From NCBI RefSeq assembly GCF_002105155.1, contig NW_019029033.1, forward strand, positions 186,001-250,000: 64,000 bases of DNA, in the 5' to 3' direction. This document shows, one piece after another, positions 44,316 through 57,334 of the stretch (position 1 is its first letter; each line of letters starts with the position of its first letter). Below the pieces are notes generated by a model. That model had not been told where the DNA came from. It was given only the letters and a program-made list of their open reading frames with translations, and searched no databases. The translations under genes were made by a program, and so were the position numbers. The DNA is from Lobosporangium transversale. Taxonomy: Eukaryota > Mortierellomycota > Mortierellomycetes > Mortierellales > Mortierellaceae.

Positions 44316-46488
44316 TTAAGGCTGGCTGGCCATCTCCCTCTGTTCCTCCTCCTGAGTCTGACGTTGCTTGAGAACAAGATCCTTGCCAGTGATACGCTTG
44401 TACAAGTCCTTGACATCATCACATACAGTCTCAAAATGAGATGTAGCATCGTATGATCTGGATACAAAGACCTGGTCCTTAGTGCCATCATGGATTGGTT
44501 CGGAAATGTTGGCAATCTGGACAAACCTATTATCATTATTATTTAAATATGCACAGCAATTTTGTGTAAGTAATAGGTACGGGCTGATAATCAGAACAAA
44601 TAGACTAACGGTAAACATTCCAGATCAATAAATCTTACTTCTCGACAATAGGTCCAAGAAGGGCAAGGCCAGGCTGAATCTCCTCCTGTGGGTTGTCAGT
44701 CTCAACAACTGTGGAGACAATGGCAAGGTAGTGGTTCTTCTCGCAAACATTGTGCGAAGCGGAGACTCCAGCAATATAGATGTCATTCTGACGGTTGACT
44801 TGATTCTGGGGGATGATCAATTGGAATGAATCAACGTTATCAGTGTTGGGAATAGGACCGCGAAGCAAGCAAATGGCACGGATGACCTTTGCGACAACCC
44901 GGACCTTGTCGGGGGCATAAGAGGGGTCGCAGATAACTTGGGAGCACTTGGCAGTCTCATTGCCAGAACGAACTCCAACAACCTTTCCGTTCTCGTACAC
45001 AATCTCATCGACTGACTTGTCCAACATGTATGTGCCGCCATAGATAGCACTCAGTCTGGAATAAAAGTACATCATAGAGTCAGCTAAAAATCATGATCTA
45101 TCACTACTAGAGCAATGGTAAAAGGCAGGGCAGAATTCCATATCTTACCGAGCAAAACCTTGAGGGAGCTCACCCAAACCATAGAGAGGGTAGAGGTAAG
45201 GAGACTTGCCCCAGCGGGCCATTGAAGACATGTAGAGCGTGATGCGCTCAAAAGTCTCGAGAGCAGGACGGGACAAGTAGCTATAATAAAAGTGTTAAGC
45301 ACAGCGTATCAGAAATAAAAATAAAAAAATAAAATTCAGTACAAGCATGCCAAAACACACCTGTCCTCCAAATGCAAAGCTAAAGCATGGCCAATAAAGT
45401 CAATCGTGCCAGGCTCCAATCCGAAATGCTTGTAAACGGCCTCCATAGGGGTGATGGCCATATCCATGCCCTGGTGAGTGCTGGGATCGTCTTGTTTGTA
45501 AGTCTGAACATACTCGAAGAATTTCTTGGCCCTACGCTTTTCGAAAATACCCATCAGAGGACTGCGGACGGCCTCCATCTCAGTGGCGGGAACCTTGGCA
45601 ATTTTGCCATCGCGATATACATAGGAACCGGCGATCTGCTTGAACTCGAGGTAGCGTGTGACATCAGTGTGTGTCAGGATCTTGACGAGCTCACCGTTGG
45701 CCATCATGAACTTGGGGATCAAATCGATATTGTAGTCGCGATCCTTTCCAAGGCTTTCAGCAGGTGTCTCGCTATTGCGGAACTTTTTGTAAAGCTAAAG
45801 GATATATTTACAAGAAGCAATCATAAATAAATATGGACGCGTGAGCACTTGTTCTCTAGATGCTAATATTATCAAGCTTATTGAGCTAGCTTCTCTAATA
45901 GGGTGCATGAGAAGATAACAGTTGAGAGCTTTTTCTCTTATTTTTGGAAGAGAGTAGGATCTGGCAACCATAATGGCGCTCCTACTTGTATATGCTTCCA
46001 AACCCATGATCACTCTATACTTCATACGAGAGGCTGTAAAAAGGGTTCAGATAAGATCACCATAGCCTTACCTGAGACAAGTTCAAACTGGCACTTTCAC
46101 CTCCATAGTAATCGTTACGGTCCATGTGGAGGACCTTCTTGCCTTCGATCGAAAGAAGACCTGAAAGAATACACTCAGTTAGGCCGGTACCCATAACAAC
46201 GACATCGTATTGCTCATCCTACGAAGTCGAAGATAGTCAGGTTAGAATTTCTGTGTAAATAAAAAGTAATTCTGTGCAGAGGTTATACCCTAATTGATAG
46301 CCTTAAGAAAATAAAATGCAGAAGTAACAAGATTGCTCATGTCTCAAGATGACAAAATAATTTGAGGTAATGACCAGAATTGGCAACCCATATGGTGGGG
46401 TTCATTACGGAGATTCTTCTGATAAGGAATCTGTGAGGTTGAGGTAGAAAGATGCTAGATGACGCGTTACAAAAGGACCACTCACCAT
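44316..46488 (-). CDS. GDI1: Rab GDP-dissociation inhibitor
   Basis: Six exons: 46486-46488, 46072-46218, 45361-45794, 45149-45280, 44639-45055, 44316-44526; 447 residues, the family's normal length. The FAD-like fold motif [14 protein letters not shown] is followed by [17 protein letters not shown], the platform sequence [20 protein letters not shown] and [23 protein letters not shown] extracts GDP-bound prenylated Rabs from membranes and recycles them in the cytosol. Exon 1 is the bare ATG (ATG|GTGAGT), spliced to GATGAGCAA, giving MDEQYDVV as in other GDIs. Confidence 0.95.
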
Positions 46489-46949
46489 GGTTGCTTGGAA
46501 CTGTTTAATGAAAAAGATGAAAGTTAAAAGATAGAAGTAAAATGATATGTTTGTGCTGTGGCAAGGAGGGCTGGACAAAAAGATGAAAATGAGGAAGAAA
46601 AAACGACACCCTGGTCAAGTTAGAGGCGTGTGAAGACGATGTCCTTTATTTCCTATCCATATATTACAGGTAATAACGGATGCGCATACTAATAAGTAAT
46701 ATAACCCCTTTTTTCTCTTGTTTCCACAAGACCATTCGACCATTTCGCCAGAAAGGATATGCACGCGTAGGCAAAGAACAGTGTTAGGTTCACGTTTCCA
46801 GGTTTTGCACATTACTAAAATTCGGTCCTAGGCTTCATTGTTAACCAAAATTGATCCAATTGTGTGATCGCAGTAACATCGTGCGGATTAAAGATTCGAC
46901 AACCATTAAAAAAGAAAAACTACATTATTTCATCGAGGTAGTTTCATAA
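46489..46949. promoter_or_regulatory. Divergent promoter region of GDI1 and FCP1
   Basis: The two genes diverge across ~460 bases. No specific motif was recognised; an AG-rich leader lies just upstream of the GDI1 ATG on its strand. Confidence 0.4.
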
Positions 46950-49900
46950 ATGCCAAACAACCATTTTGTGCACCGTATTCCGGAAGCTCACACGCCTGCA
47001 ACAATTATTGCTGTCAGAACGTCAAGGGGGAAGACACACTCCAAGGGCGACGAACTAATCGAGTATGAGTACAAAGAAACAGTCAAGGGCTTTGTCGACG
47101 ACGACACTACATCAGAACAGGCTCGAAGGGCCGAGATACGAGCTGCTAAAGATGGTCAGGTTGAAGCAATCAATGTTTCAAAGGGACAGATCATTCAGGA
47201 TGAAGCGTACGTATAGTAGTATATCCATCATTGTTCACCTCTCAGGTTTAATCTACTCACTCTACATGAAAGTGTGACAGAATAAACCACGCTCACTCCT
47301 TCCTTGACCTCTGTCTTATGTTGGTCATTTCCACTCCAAATTTTTGTTATGGCTTTTGCCATCATTTAAGCCTCTATTTAACACTCTCATTGCTTAATTA
47401 CCTGTAGCACGGTATTGATGGAATACAAAGGATGCGATCATGAGACGCGATACACAGACATTTGTGCTGAATGTGGGAAAACTGGACTTCCTCCAGAGGC
47501 ACAAGTCAACATGACCCACGATGCAACATCTTTGAGCGTTAGTCGTTCGGTACGCGCACCCTCTGTTCCCAACCAACCATTATATCATGGACATTCTGTA
47601 TAGCTCATGTAAACTGACAGCTTGATGGTTTTGTTACCAAATATAGGAGGCAGCGCGGTTAGAGAAAGCCACTGTGCAGCGCCTTGTTGCAGAAGGAAAA
47701 CTTTCGCTCATTGTAGATTTGGATCAGACCCTTATTCACGCGACGGTTGGAACAGCCATCGATGAATGGATAAATTCACAAGGCGAGATGCCAAAAGTAT
47801 GGATTAATACGTTAATATTGAGTCGGTCGATTTTAAGCCTCTTGTCTGTTGACTCTTTCTAATTATCTGGAGAATTGAGCTCCTTCCATATACCTATAGG
47901 ATATCAAAATGTTTCCATTGCCTGACAGCCCCACACCTTATTATATCAAACTTCGGTAGGTCTCCGTGGAATGGTATGATGATCCGTACTTTTGTCTTCA
48001 TACTTATTAATTCGAGTCCTTCTTAACTACCCCGTACTTAATAGGCCCCATCTGGAGATATTTTTGAAGGAAGTATCTCGTGCTTACGAGTTGCACATTT
48101 ACACAATGGGAACTAGAAATTATGCAGCAGCGGTTGCTAATGTTATTGATCCAGAAGGCCGGTATTTTAGTCAACGTATTCTTTCCAGGGATGAGAATTC
48201 ACGTGAGTTTTGCGAACGATCCACGCAATGTGTTTATACTCGATCTGAACCTAGATACTTATATTCATTATTATTATTAATACAAACTTAGATATGACTC
48301 AGAAAAGTATCCAACGCCTCTTCCCCTGCGATGACTCAATGGTGGTTGTGATTGACGATCGTGCGGATGTCTGGCGGAATTCACCCAACTTGGTCAAAGT
48401 GCATCCTTGTAAGCCTGGCTCCTTGATCGCTAGCTTGATTTATATTTATTTGTTTTATTTTTATTTTATTTTTATTTTATTTTTTTTTTATTTTTTTTTT
48501 TTTAAAAAAAAGGATTTACCACTGACAAGTATGGGTCATATTAGATGAATACTTTATAGGAACTGGCGATATTAATGCAGCACATCTGCCGAAACAAGGA
48601 ACACCAGTAAAATCGGACTCAGCACCATCTGCAGAATCAGCAAAGGAATCTATTGACTCACTTGAGACTTCTAAAGCCGTACCTCAGTCCACTGATAAAT
48701 CATCTCCGGATGCCAATACCTCCGCAGAAACAAAGCCTGTCGTGCCACCAAATACTGACATAGCTAACAAAGCACAGAAACCGAAAGCTCCTGTCTTGGA
48801 TGATAATGATGACGAATTAAAGCGCGTTTCAAATGTAAGTCTCCGCTAATGACCACATCAATCTTCTGGTTTTGATCAGTTGCCGGTATTGTGTATCCAC
48901 TATGGCTTTCAACTTTGCTGATCTCGTTAATGAACATGCATTCTAGATTCTCATGGATATCCATGAGCAATTTTTTGATGTTATGGAGAATCACAACGCA
49001 GGCTATACTAAGGAGGCGCCCGATGTCAAGGTATATGAAAGATTGCGTTATGTAGCTCTGATGCGTCCACTGGATGCAAATTTATCCCTTAATGCTGATC
49101 TTCCATTAATGTGTTTTAATTGGACATAGAAAATCATAACCAACATGAAAAGACGTGTTTTGCAGGGAGTCCATCTGGTGTTTAGTAGTGTTATCCCGTT
49201 GGGTCAGGATCCTCAACGTGCGGACATTTGGAGGCATGCACAACACTTTGGCGCGGCTTGCTCACACGACATCCGGTCCAGCGTAACACATGTTGTTGCG
49301 GCTAAGGTATAATAGATAGCATTTAATTTACATACTTTGCTTCCGACACGTAAAGGGCTTTTAACTGCATTCCTTAGCTCTAATAACGTCACTTACTTTA
49401 TAAATTCTCTTAGCCTGGGACTGCAAAGGTGAATAAGGCGAGACAGAACAAGAAAATTCATATAGTGCGACCGGAGTGGCTCTATGATTCAATTGCAAAG
49501 TTTCAAAAACAAGATGAATCCAAGTACCTACTATTGGGTGACGCTGGTAAATCCACATCAACTGCGACAACACCTCAATCTCAGGCGGAAGGAGGGGAAG
49601 ATACAGGATTGGATGACGACAGTATAGACGATGAGGACCAAGGAGGTATCTCTGAAGGTATGGACGAGAACCATAACCCCCTGAGTATTGACAAAGCTGT
49701 CATCAATGAGCATTTAAAGGCTATGAATTGGGGTGATTTGGAGAAGGAAATCGAGGATGAAGTCGGCGATGATCTGGATGAGTCTGAGTTCGATAGTGAC
49801 ACAAGGTAAGCACAAGTTATTTCGTATATTTTGTATTGCTTTGTTTTATTTTATTTATTTTATACTCTTAATCGCGAGTTTTGTGCAGGTTCTTTACGAT

Positions 49901-50485
49901 CATTGGAAAGTCCACACATTAAAATGCTTTTTTTTTGCTCTCTCGCATAGCAATGCACAGAGTGATGCTAGCACAGATGGAGGCAAATCACCACTTGTAA
50001 AATTGAAACGAACTCGGATACCTCGCAAGTCAGGTTTGGGTACGTCTGTGACTTATGGAGATGGCACAAACAGCAGCAGTAGTAGTGATGATGAAGGGAA
50101 TAATCATATATCGGCACGAGACGAACTGATGCTGGATGGTTTAAAGAAAGTAGCCGAAGGCCGAGAATCGGAGGAGAGCGATGGTGAGATTGATTATGAG
50201 AATGGGTCAGATAGTGATGGTGATGATGGAAATGACAGTCAGGACAATGGTAGCGATATAGGTCAACCCGCAAGACCAAAGAAGCGGAGACGACTTAGCT
50301 ATGAAAGTAAAACTAGAGGCGATAATGATGATGAGAATGGAGCGATACACCAGGGAGGGGCAGAAGCGGATGATGAAGGCAATATGGACTATTCTAGACA
50401 GCAACCAGAAGATGAGGACGAAGACGACGATGTTTTCCTGAGTAACCTCGAGAATGACCTTGAAGCACAGTTAAACGAGGACTAA
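46950..50485 (+). CDS. FCP1: RNA polymerase II CTD phosphatase Fcp1
   Basis: Eleven exons: 46950-47206, 47408-47549, 47647-47796, 47900-47955, 48045-48202, 48292-48408, 48545-48834, 48947-49030, 49130-49306, 49414-49805, 49951-50485; 785 residues. Residues ~157-163 show the FCPH catalytic motif DLDQTLIH, followed by the substrate region (KLRPHLEIFLKE, YTMGTRNYA, VVVIDDRADVW). A BRCT domain (~424-500; HLVFSSVIPLGQDP, THVVAA, IVRPEWLYDS) comes next, then an acidic tail ending NLENDLEAQLNED, the TFIIF/TFIIB-binding type of tail. The N terminus has the Cys-rich CDHETRY..ICAECG element. Fcp1 dephosphorylates Ser2 of the CTD to recycle polymerase. All junctions are in frame. Confidence 0.95.
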
Positions 50486-51084
50486 GAGGGCCCAAAGAAG
50501 AGGGAAAAAATTACTAACAATGTCAAAGATCAAGAGAGCGAAAAATGTAAATTTAAATACATGCCCAACATGGATTCAATGGCCAATTTTATGTTACTAA
50601 AAAGTTCTAAATTAAACTCTGTACTCTAAAAGATTTGTAAATACTTTTAAAAAGAAATCAGACAACCGACTTTGAGAACCATGTCCTGACCCTTAACAAA
50701 AGGAAAATAAAATAAATAAAATTAATGATTATGGGCGTTATGAAAAAAGGAAAAAAACAATACCGCACTCTTAATCTCACTTTATCTTCCCTCTTTGCAA
50801 CCCCCCTTGGAAAGTCCAGGAACTGTTTGATTTGTTGGTGAGTTCTTAGAGTGAAATGACCTTTTACGTTGCATATGTGTCTTCAGGACTTTCCATATTA
50901 CACTTGTCAAATCAATATGGGGAAAGATCGTTGTTAAGGCTACTCATGGTATCTTACTGATAAAGCGCTACAGAGTTACAAGAAATACATTGAGAAATTT
51001 GTATTTTATCATAACTTCCCAAAGTAACACAAATCATTACAGGGCTCTAACTACCATAAATGCATTTCTGTAAAGTCTTATTTG
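50486..51084. other. Intergenic downstream of FCP1
   Basis: AT-rich, no gene recognised. Confidence 0.5.
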
Positions 51085-52105
51085 GCTTCTATTCCTCGAT
51101 TGATTTTCCCAATCTCATCAAGGCCCATAGTTCTACAACCACAGAACTTAGATTCAAATGTCCAAGTTTATGTGGGATATAGGATGCGTATCTGAAATGC
51201 GCTCGCCTTGAAATCCTAGCCTTTCGTGAGATGGATGTGCTCGAGGATGAAGTCGATCTAGCCTTTCAAATCCAACTTCTTGGACGGTAACACGGACAAA
51301 GTTATTCCTCCAAATGTGAACGTGAACACATTACGCTGTAGTAGGTCTCATATATCCAGTCCCATGTTAACTAAGAGCTGTCAAGGATTACGTTCATTAA
51401 GCCTCAGTGGTTATGAATGGGATGCCCGAATCACAGATCGAATACATGCTGGTTTCTACAGGATAGTTTTCATTCATCGACCCTACACAATGGCAAGTCT
51501 ATCAGATCTATGCCTTCTATGAATGGAAATAAACGAGGATATGGCGGCAGTCCTCAGATAGATAATAGGATCAAAGCGGCTAGTTGTTCCATATTGTAAA
51601 TTATATTCACTCTCCATTCGTGAGTCACTAACAGGCGAGCGGGAGGTTTTTGAGAATGGATACAGAGTTCAAAAAAGAATGAATCAAAAGCTCTTCGTTA
51701 CAGTTGAAAGGATGGAGTCCGACATATACAGCTGCACGGCCGATGCCATTGTTCAGACCGTCTTTTCCAGCTGTCGAGTCCGAAAACTCTGGGGGCCTAA
51801 ACTTACAATAACAGGGGTTATAGTGCTGTAGGATTGGCTGGCGCTGAGCTGACAGAAATAAGGGATAGCCTTGAGGCTGATGTTGATATAACTTCAAAAA
51901 GCGTGCGGAAGTGGCGTACTGCGTTTAGGCAACTGAGTAGGCTAATTCAATTATGAAATCTTTATTTAGCAGAGGAAATATATCGGTGCGAGGAATTTCA
52001 GATGCTGGACTTGAGGATAAGAGCAGATCTGGATGAACTACTCAATCTGGAGTTTGTGTTTGCTATTCTTCATGCGCGGTTACCATCAGTTAATACAACC
52101 TGAGG
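51085..52105 (+). pseudogene. F-box/LRR-type pseudogene (relative of 55056-56639)
   Basis: Collinear with the middle and C-terminal parts of the intact F-box/LRR protein at 55056-56639 but broken by many stops and shifts. Matching pieces include FPNLIKAHSSTTTELRF, LTKSCQGLRSLSLSGYEWD, HRPYTMASLSDLCLL, SIRESLTG and a KLWGPKLTITG-like segment. The N-terminal F-box part is missing. Its orientation is opposite to the intact gene. Confidence 0.75.
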
Positions 52106-54079
52106 GTATGACATGGATTATAACTAAATGATCATGTATCGAGTGTTTGCAAGGCTGCTTTGTCTTATCCTAGAGGCCATTTAGATGCATCATACTATCC
52201 CAGGCTATTCAATAAACGCGGTAATCAAAGTAAGTTAGGAATCCTTTTTTCGAAAGACATAATAATAGCAGCAGTTGCGTTAAATGGAAAGGGAAAGGGA
52301 TCAGCATGTTTATTATCCCATCGCGCATACAAGGACATACCCCTTTCTCACTGTTGACGTTGTTCCCATTTGTCCCATTTCAAAGCTGTTGTTCTGTTCT
52401 TTTATTTCCAAGATCAGATAGCTACATGATAATAGAAAACAATAAAAATAAATGAAACAAAATACCCATCCGTCTTTCTTTCATTCTTTTTAATTCTTTC
52501 TATTCCTTCCTAATAGAGATCTCGCAGTCTTTGTGTTGGTGCCAATGCCACTACTATTGTTCTTCGATAAATTTTCACTGCTTGCTATTCTTTTTTCCTT
52601 CTTATCCTGTCATTCATCCGTCAAATGCTTTGAATAGACCAAAAAGGAAATGCTCATGAAGCAGCAAAGAACTAGCCAATGAGACGCAGACATTTCATCG
52701 ATCTTTTAGAATTCACGCGACTTTAGCTTTTTTGAAAGATGAGTGAGATGAGAAAGGGAGATAGCAAAATGGAGAGGAATGAATATGTGAACATTTGAAA
52801 AACTAAATATACTCGCTGAATAAAAGACTTTTTTTTTTTCTTTTCTTTTCTTTTCTCCTCACCCTCCACTGCCTTCCACTGCCCTCACAAACAATAGCCC
52901 TTGGCAAACCAACCCTGACATACAGGATCGGACCCCCGTCGGCGTCGTCAATCAAGTGTGTAGCTTATGAACACATGTAGTGCTTCGCTTTCGACTTCCC
53001 TGTTGGCCACTATCTACTGTCCACTGTCCGCTCCCCGCCGTAGATCTAAAAAAATCCACCCCGCCGGGACACAGATAGCTCTGGACATCGATGGCCCATG
53101 ATATGTCCTGCCCCGCAAATGGTAAGGCAATAAGCGGATTTTATGTGGTGCTATACAATGTTTCCGTTGGACTCGGCGGATGAAAAAGAAGTCAGACTTT
53201 TGAAGGTACAGTCTACTAACCCGTTTTTATTTTTTTAAAAGGAAAAAAAATAACTATGCTAGATTCCAGGAACAACGATGGGCACAGCAGAGGGCAGCAG
53301 GAAAACAAAAACAAAAACAATACAAAAGTAAAAAAGAAAGAAAGTACACAAATAAAGAAAGAAAATAAGAAAAAGAAAGATAAAGAAAAAAAAAAAAAAA
53401 AAAAAAAGAACGATGCGAAGGACCCACCGCAGAATCACTTCGAGGGACCAAATCGAAGGACCAAATCGAAGAACTGCCTGGAAGAGCCACCTCGGAAGAA
53501 CTAACCTCGAAGAACCAAAGGGTTGCCTTGATGGTAGCTTCAAAGCAGACCCAAAAAAAGCTGATCCGTGGAACACAATCCACAGACGCATCTAAAACGC
53601 AAACTCACAAAAATCACACCGAAAAAAAAAAAAAAAAAAAAAAAAAAACGCACACACTCAAAACACATACAAAAAACATATCCAAAACAAACGACAGCTG
53701 CCGCAACCAAACCAAAACAACAGTGGCTACCTCAACTGAAGGCCTTTCATAACCAAAATCATTTAAAGACTACTCAGAAAGTCCAGCCAACCGAAAAAAA
53801 ACTATCGAGGCCAGTCAATTAAGATACCATCATCTAAAAAACACGCCCAAATTTGAATACGAAGCACTAAAGTAATTTTATACCGCTAGGACAAAATCTT
53901 ATATAGTGTGTCCCAGGTTCTTGATTCCAATGCTTGCTAAACAACTGATACTCTGCCAATTGCCTACAATCCATTTCGTATTCTCAGCTTGAATCTGTTG
54001 ATGCCCAGCGGTTTCAAGCGACAGTGTGGTGCAGCTAGAGTACATCGGTAATTAAATAGCAAGCGCGAAGACCCTGATT
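52106..54079. other. Gene-poor region with simple-sequence tracts
   Basis: Includes (TTTTC)n at ~52837-52858 and A-rich runs around 53380-53407 and 53622-53647. Between them (53400-53520) are imperfect repeats built on GGACCAAATCGAAG. ORFs here are translations of low-complexity DNA. Confidence 0.5.
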
Positions 54080-54574
54080 CAGAATGATTTTCAAACACCC
54101 GATAATCGGCCAAATGTTCACAACCTATGTCACACCCTCAGGCTATATGTGTTGGTGCTTATCTCCATCGAATGGTAACGCATATAGGCTCTTCAGGTTT
54201 GCTAGTTCGTCCAGACCTACTCTTAACCTTAAGTCCAGTGTACGAATTTCTTTAGGTCGTGAATAATGTCCTGTCAAGTTAAGGATCTGCAGCTAAGTCA
54301 GCCTGCCTAGTCGCCTAAGCGCAATTTGCTCCTGCATACTTTTTAAATTCTCTTGACCAGCAGCAGCTTCAAGTTGGACAGCCAACTTGATGAGACTAGT
54401 GCTAACCCATTATGCACCGTCAAAAATATCTCTCATTGTGCTTTTAGGTCCACACGGATCCTTCACACGCGGACAGTTTGATAGGGTGGTTTGAATAGTG
54501 CCATTTGCCTTGATTGGATTCTAGTGCCTTAACTGTTTCGCAGAGCTTCCTTTTCGCATTAAGTGTATATCAGC

Positions 54575-54612
<38 letters not shown>

Positions 54613-54670
54613 CCTGCTCATCTGTTAGTGATTCTAGCATAGAGGGTACACCGCATCGACTTGCTGTATC
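54080..54670 (-). pseudogene. Second F-box/LRR pseudogene fragment
   Basis: Parallels the 3' half of the intact gene at 55056-55640 at the nucleotide level (GGTGCTTATC.CC.TC.AATG, GACTCTTCAGGTT-like, AAGTCCAGTGT, CAGAGC.TC) but carries stops and indels. A ~35-base A tract (54576-54609) is inserted. It lies in the same orientation 1 kb from the intact copy, suggesting tandem duplication then decay. Confidence 0.7.
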
Positions 54671-55055
54671 TACCACCGAGTGACCAACAACTCCTTTTAA
54701 GTGAATCTACTTTGAGGAGTATCATTCCAACAAATCAATGCACTGCTTCACTACAACTGAGCCTCAACCATTATCCTTACCCAATCTTTTTCAAATGCAG
54801 CTTGACGTTATTGCTTCTTACAATATGGGAACTAGCCCTGTTTGTGACGGAGGATCCCTGAAATTTTCTCAACAATTTACATCATTTACGCCTGATTATG
54901 CTTCATTTGAGATATAGATTTATCTGTTGGATCTTTATTACTGCCATCATAACACTGCCATTAATAAAAGTAAATATCCCTCGGAATGCTCGTGTCGAGG
55001 AGCAGAATGCCTTCGATTCCTTTATTAAACGGTTATATTATGCGAACGTAGTAAG
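54671..55055. other. Intergenic 3' of the F-box gene
   Basis: No gene with support; sequence similarity to the F-box family fades out near 54670. Confidence 0.4.
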
Positions 55056-56639
55056 CTAATTGAAATCTCTGATATTCGGCCAATTATTTTTAATCCAAGT
55101 CTCATCCTCAAGATGCATTCGCTGGTGCTTATCGCCTTCAAATGATAATCGATAAAGACTCTTCAGGTTGACTAACTCATCCAGGCCTGATTTTAACCTA
55201 AAGTCCAGTGTTCTGATTTTCCGAGATCGCGGAAACCCCGTCAGTATAAGAGAGTTTAGTTGAGTCAACTTGCCTAGTTGCCTAAACGCAATACGCTGCT
55301 TCTGCATGCCTTCTGAAGTGTCTTGATTAACGTCAGCTTCAAGCAGGATGCTCAAACTGGTAAGCCCAGTGCTAACCCATTTTGCACCATCAACAATTTC
55401 TGTCACCGTGATTTTAGGTCCATGCAGCTCCTTCAGACGTGGACAATTAGATAAGACCATCTGGACAATGCCATCAGCTCTGGTACTGTTTATATTGAAG
55501 TGCATTTTCTCAATTGTATCGCAGAGCCTCTGGTCCCTTCTCTTCCGTACCAAGTGTCCACAATCCGAGATCTCCTGCTCGTCCGCTAGCAACTCTCGAA
55601 TAGAAAGTGGGCCAAAATCACACTGCTGAACTATTAGCTGTCTTAGTGCAGTCATCTGCCTTAGAAGCGCCGCCATGTCCTCATCCTTTGTCTTCATCCC
55701 TGTAAGGCGTAAATCGGATAAATTTGTCAGTGTATAAGGATGATGAAGGAATACACTCCTATAGAAATCAACATATCTTTGTTGTGAAGTTTCGAATGTG
55801 TCCCAGCTGTAATCACAGAAATCCAATGAACGTAATTTTGGACACCTCCTAGTCAACATGCCGAGACAACTTGATGAGGTGTGCGGATGTGGAGGATTGA
55901 TTATTTGGACAGTATGTAGGATTAATTTTTTCATATTTGGAAGAATGTATTCGTCCATGTCGTCATTCAAGAAGTTGGAAGGCAGCTGACTGATGCTTAC
56001 GCTAGTCATCCTCAAGTCTCTAATCTTCTTGCAGACTTGAAAGAATAGATCGACTTCATCTTTGTGTATCTGTATCTCGCAAATGGATAAGACTTCAAGG
56101 TGAGTACATTCCAGTAGCGTCCTCCATAGGCCTTGTATTTCTGAATAGTAGAATCTAAGCTCGGTGATTGTCGAACTGTGGGCTCTGATGAGATTGGAAA
56201 GATTGCTCAGGGCAGAAGAGTCCTGAGAAAATCTCACATAGTAGCCGATATATTTGAGACGATCACAACCTTGCATTGATCTGTACTCTTTTGGGAAGAT
56301 GTTGTAAAACTCAAGCTTCTCAATATGTTTCTTGTGGTTCTGCACTGCCTCAAAAGTAGGTTCCGTATGATAAGCTGATCCAACCGTGACCCTTTTCCAT
56401 ATGGGCTTGACAAGTGTATTGTGAAAGGCCTTGGAAACACGAATACAAGATAAGAGGTCAGCTAGATCTAGAAAACCGCCGACAAGTGATATAATTTCTG
56501 GAATAGAAAAGGGATTCATTTTGATGATGCTCATCATGTAAAGAAAGATGATGGAGGAAGTGTGAAGATCAATGAAGAATGTTGGCTCTATCTTCAGCCA
56601 AGAAAATTCCTGAGCTGCGAGACTGTTGTGGCTGACCAT
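55056..56639 (-). CDS. F-box/leucine-rich-repeat protein
   Basis: 527 residues in a single exon. The F-box-like start MNPFSIPEIISLVGGFLDLAD..SCIRVSKAFHNTLVKPIWKRV begins at residue 41. The Met at 56519 is therefore a likely alternative start to the ATG at 56639, and the first 40 residues may be untranslated. The rest is a run of degenerate LRRs (LEVLSICEIQI, LRSLDFCDYSWD, LSDLRLTGM, LKELHGPKITVTE). These proteins are substrate receptors of SCF ubiquitin ligases and form a large, rapidly turning-over family in Mortierella-type genomes. Two decayed relatives flank it. Confidence 0.8.
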   Translation of the reverse strand: MVSHNSLAAQEFSWLKIEPTFFIDLHTSSIIFLYMMSIIKMNPFSIPEIISLVGGFLDLADLLSCIRVSKAFHNTLVKPIWKRVTVGSAYHTEPTFEAVQNHKKHIEKLEFYNIFPKEYRSMQGCDRLKYIGYYVRFSQDSSALSNLSNLIRAHSSTITELRFYYSEIQGLWRTLLECTHLEVLSICEIQIHKDEVDLFFQVCKKIRDLRMTSVSISQLPSNFLNDDMDEYILPNMKKLILHTVQIINPPHPHTSSSCLGMLTRRCPKLRSLDFCDYSWDTFETSQQRYVDFYRSVFLHHPYTLTNLSDLRLTGMKTKDEDMAALLRQMTALRQLIVQQCDFGPLSIRELLADEQEISDCGHLVRKRRDQRLCDTIEKMHFNINSTRADGIVQMVLSNCPRLKELHGPKITVTEIVDGAKWVSTGLTSLSILLEADVNQDTSEGMQKQRIAFRQLGKLTQLNSLILTGFPRSRKIRTLDFRLKSGLDELVNLKSLYRLSFEGDKHQRMHLEDETWIKNNWPNIRDFN

Positions 56640-57321
56640 TAAGAGTTACGTAAAGTTAAACATGTAACTGTTAATTTTCATTTCAATCCATTAATCGCTA
56701 TATTCTGTAGATCCATAATTAGGAGGATTCTTTATGCAAAGGCTTTTAGTAGTCATAGGCGAGTCCGCCTCTTGAGGCCTCGCCTAGTAACTACTGTACC
56801 ATAGCCAGACCTGTAGGCTAGTACTATAAATGCCAAAGAAACTTCTTTCTTAATAAAGTCGTTGGTTTTATCCTTAAGACTTGTTTCACCCACAGCTCAT
56901 CCTACCGTTCATTTTTATTTTTCCATTTTTACAGCAAACCTTTGACTTCCAGTAACTCAGTTTGTGAGCTCACCTATAAAGATCTTTTGGCAACCTATGG
57001 CGCTGTTTGTCGTCAAGGTTATTTGCCTCTATTTTCTCTTGTTATTCTTGTTGACACTCTTTGTCTTGTCCTGTCCTAATTTTGTGTCTATCTTTTTGCA
57101 TCTTAAGCAAAGATACACCTACTATTTACATCAACTCTTTCAGCCACTGCAGCGCTTTGATCGATACCATTGACGGAGTGCCTTGGGGACGCCAGCGTTT
57201 ATTCAGGGTTTTGTCAAGATAGAATGCAATGCGCAGAGGTTCGATTCTAATATTCTAATAGAATATTAGTCAGTTTGATTTATTTTTTTCTTTTCTTTTT
57301 CTCTAGGCATTGGGCATGGCA
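56640..57321. other. Upstream of F-box gene; hairpin and LTR-like cassette
   Basis: 56765-56800 has AGGCGAG..CCTCTTGAGG..CTCGCCT hairpins. TATAAA (56836) and AATAAA (56862) follow about 30 bases apart, resembling the transcription control part of a short LTR. No matching second LTR or target duplication was found. Confidence 0.3.
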
Positions 57322-57334
57322 CTATGATAAAATA

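Noticed and set aside
53254-53822. Long Lys/Asn- or Phe-rich ORFs on both strands
   Set aside because: Products of A/T homopolymer and simple repeats; no domain.
56700-56900. Solo LTR upstream of the F-box gene
   Set aside because: TATA and AATAAA spacing is LTR-like, but no TG..CA ends with a 4-6 bp duplication and no partner LTR were found, so not called as one.
57230-57260. GGTTCGATTCT, a tRNA B-box-like word
   Set aside because: No A box or acceptor stem at the proper distance; no tRNA fold can be drawn.
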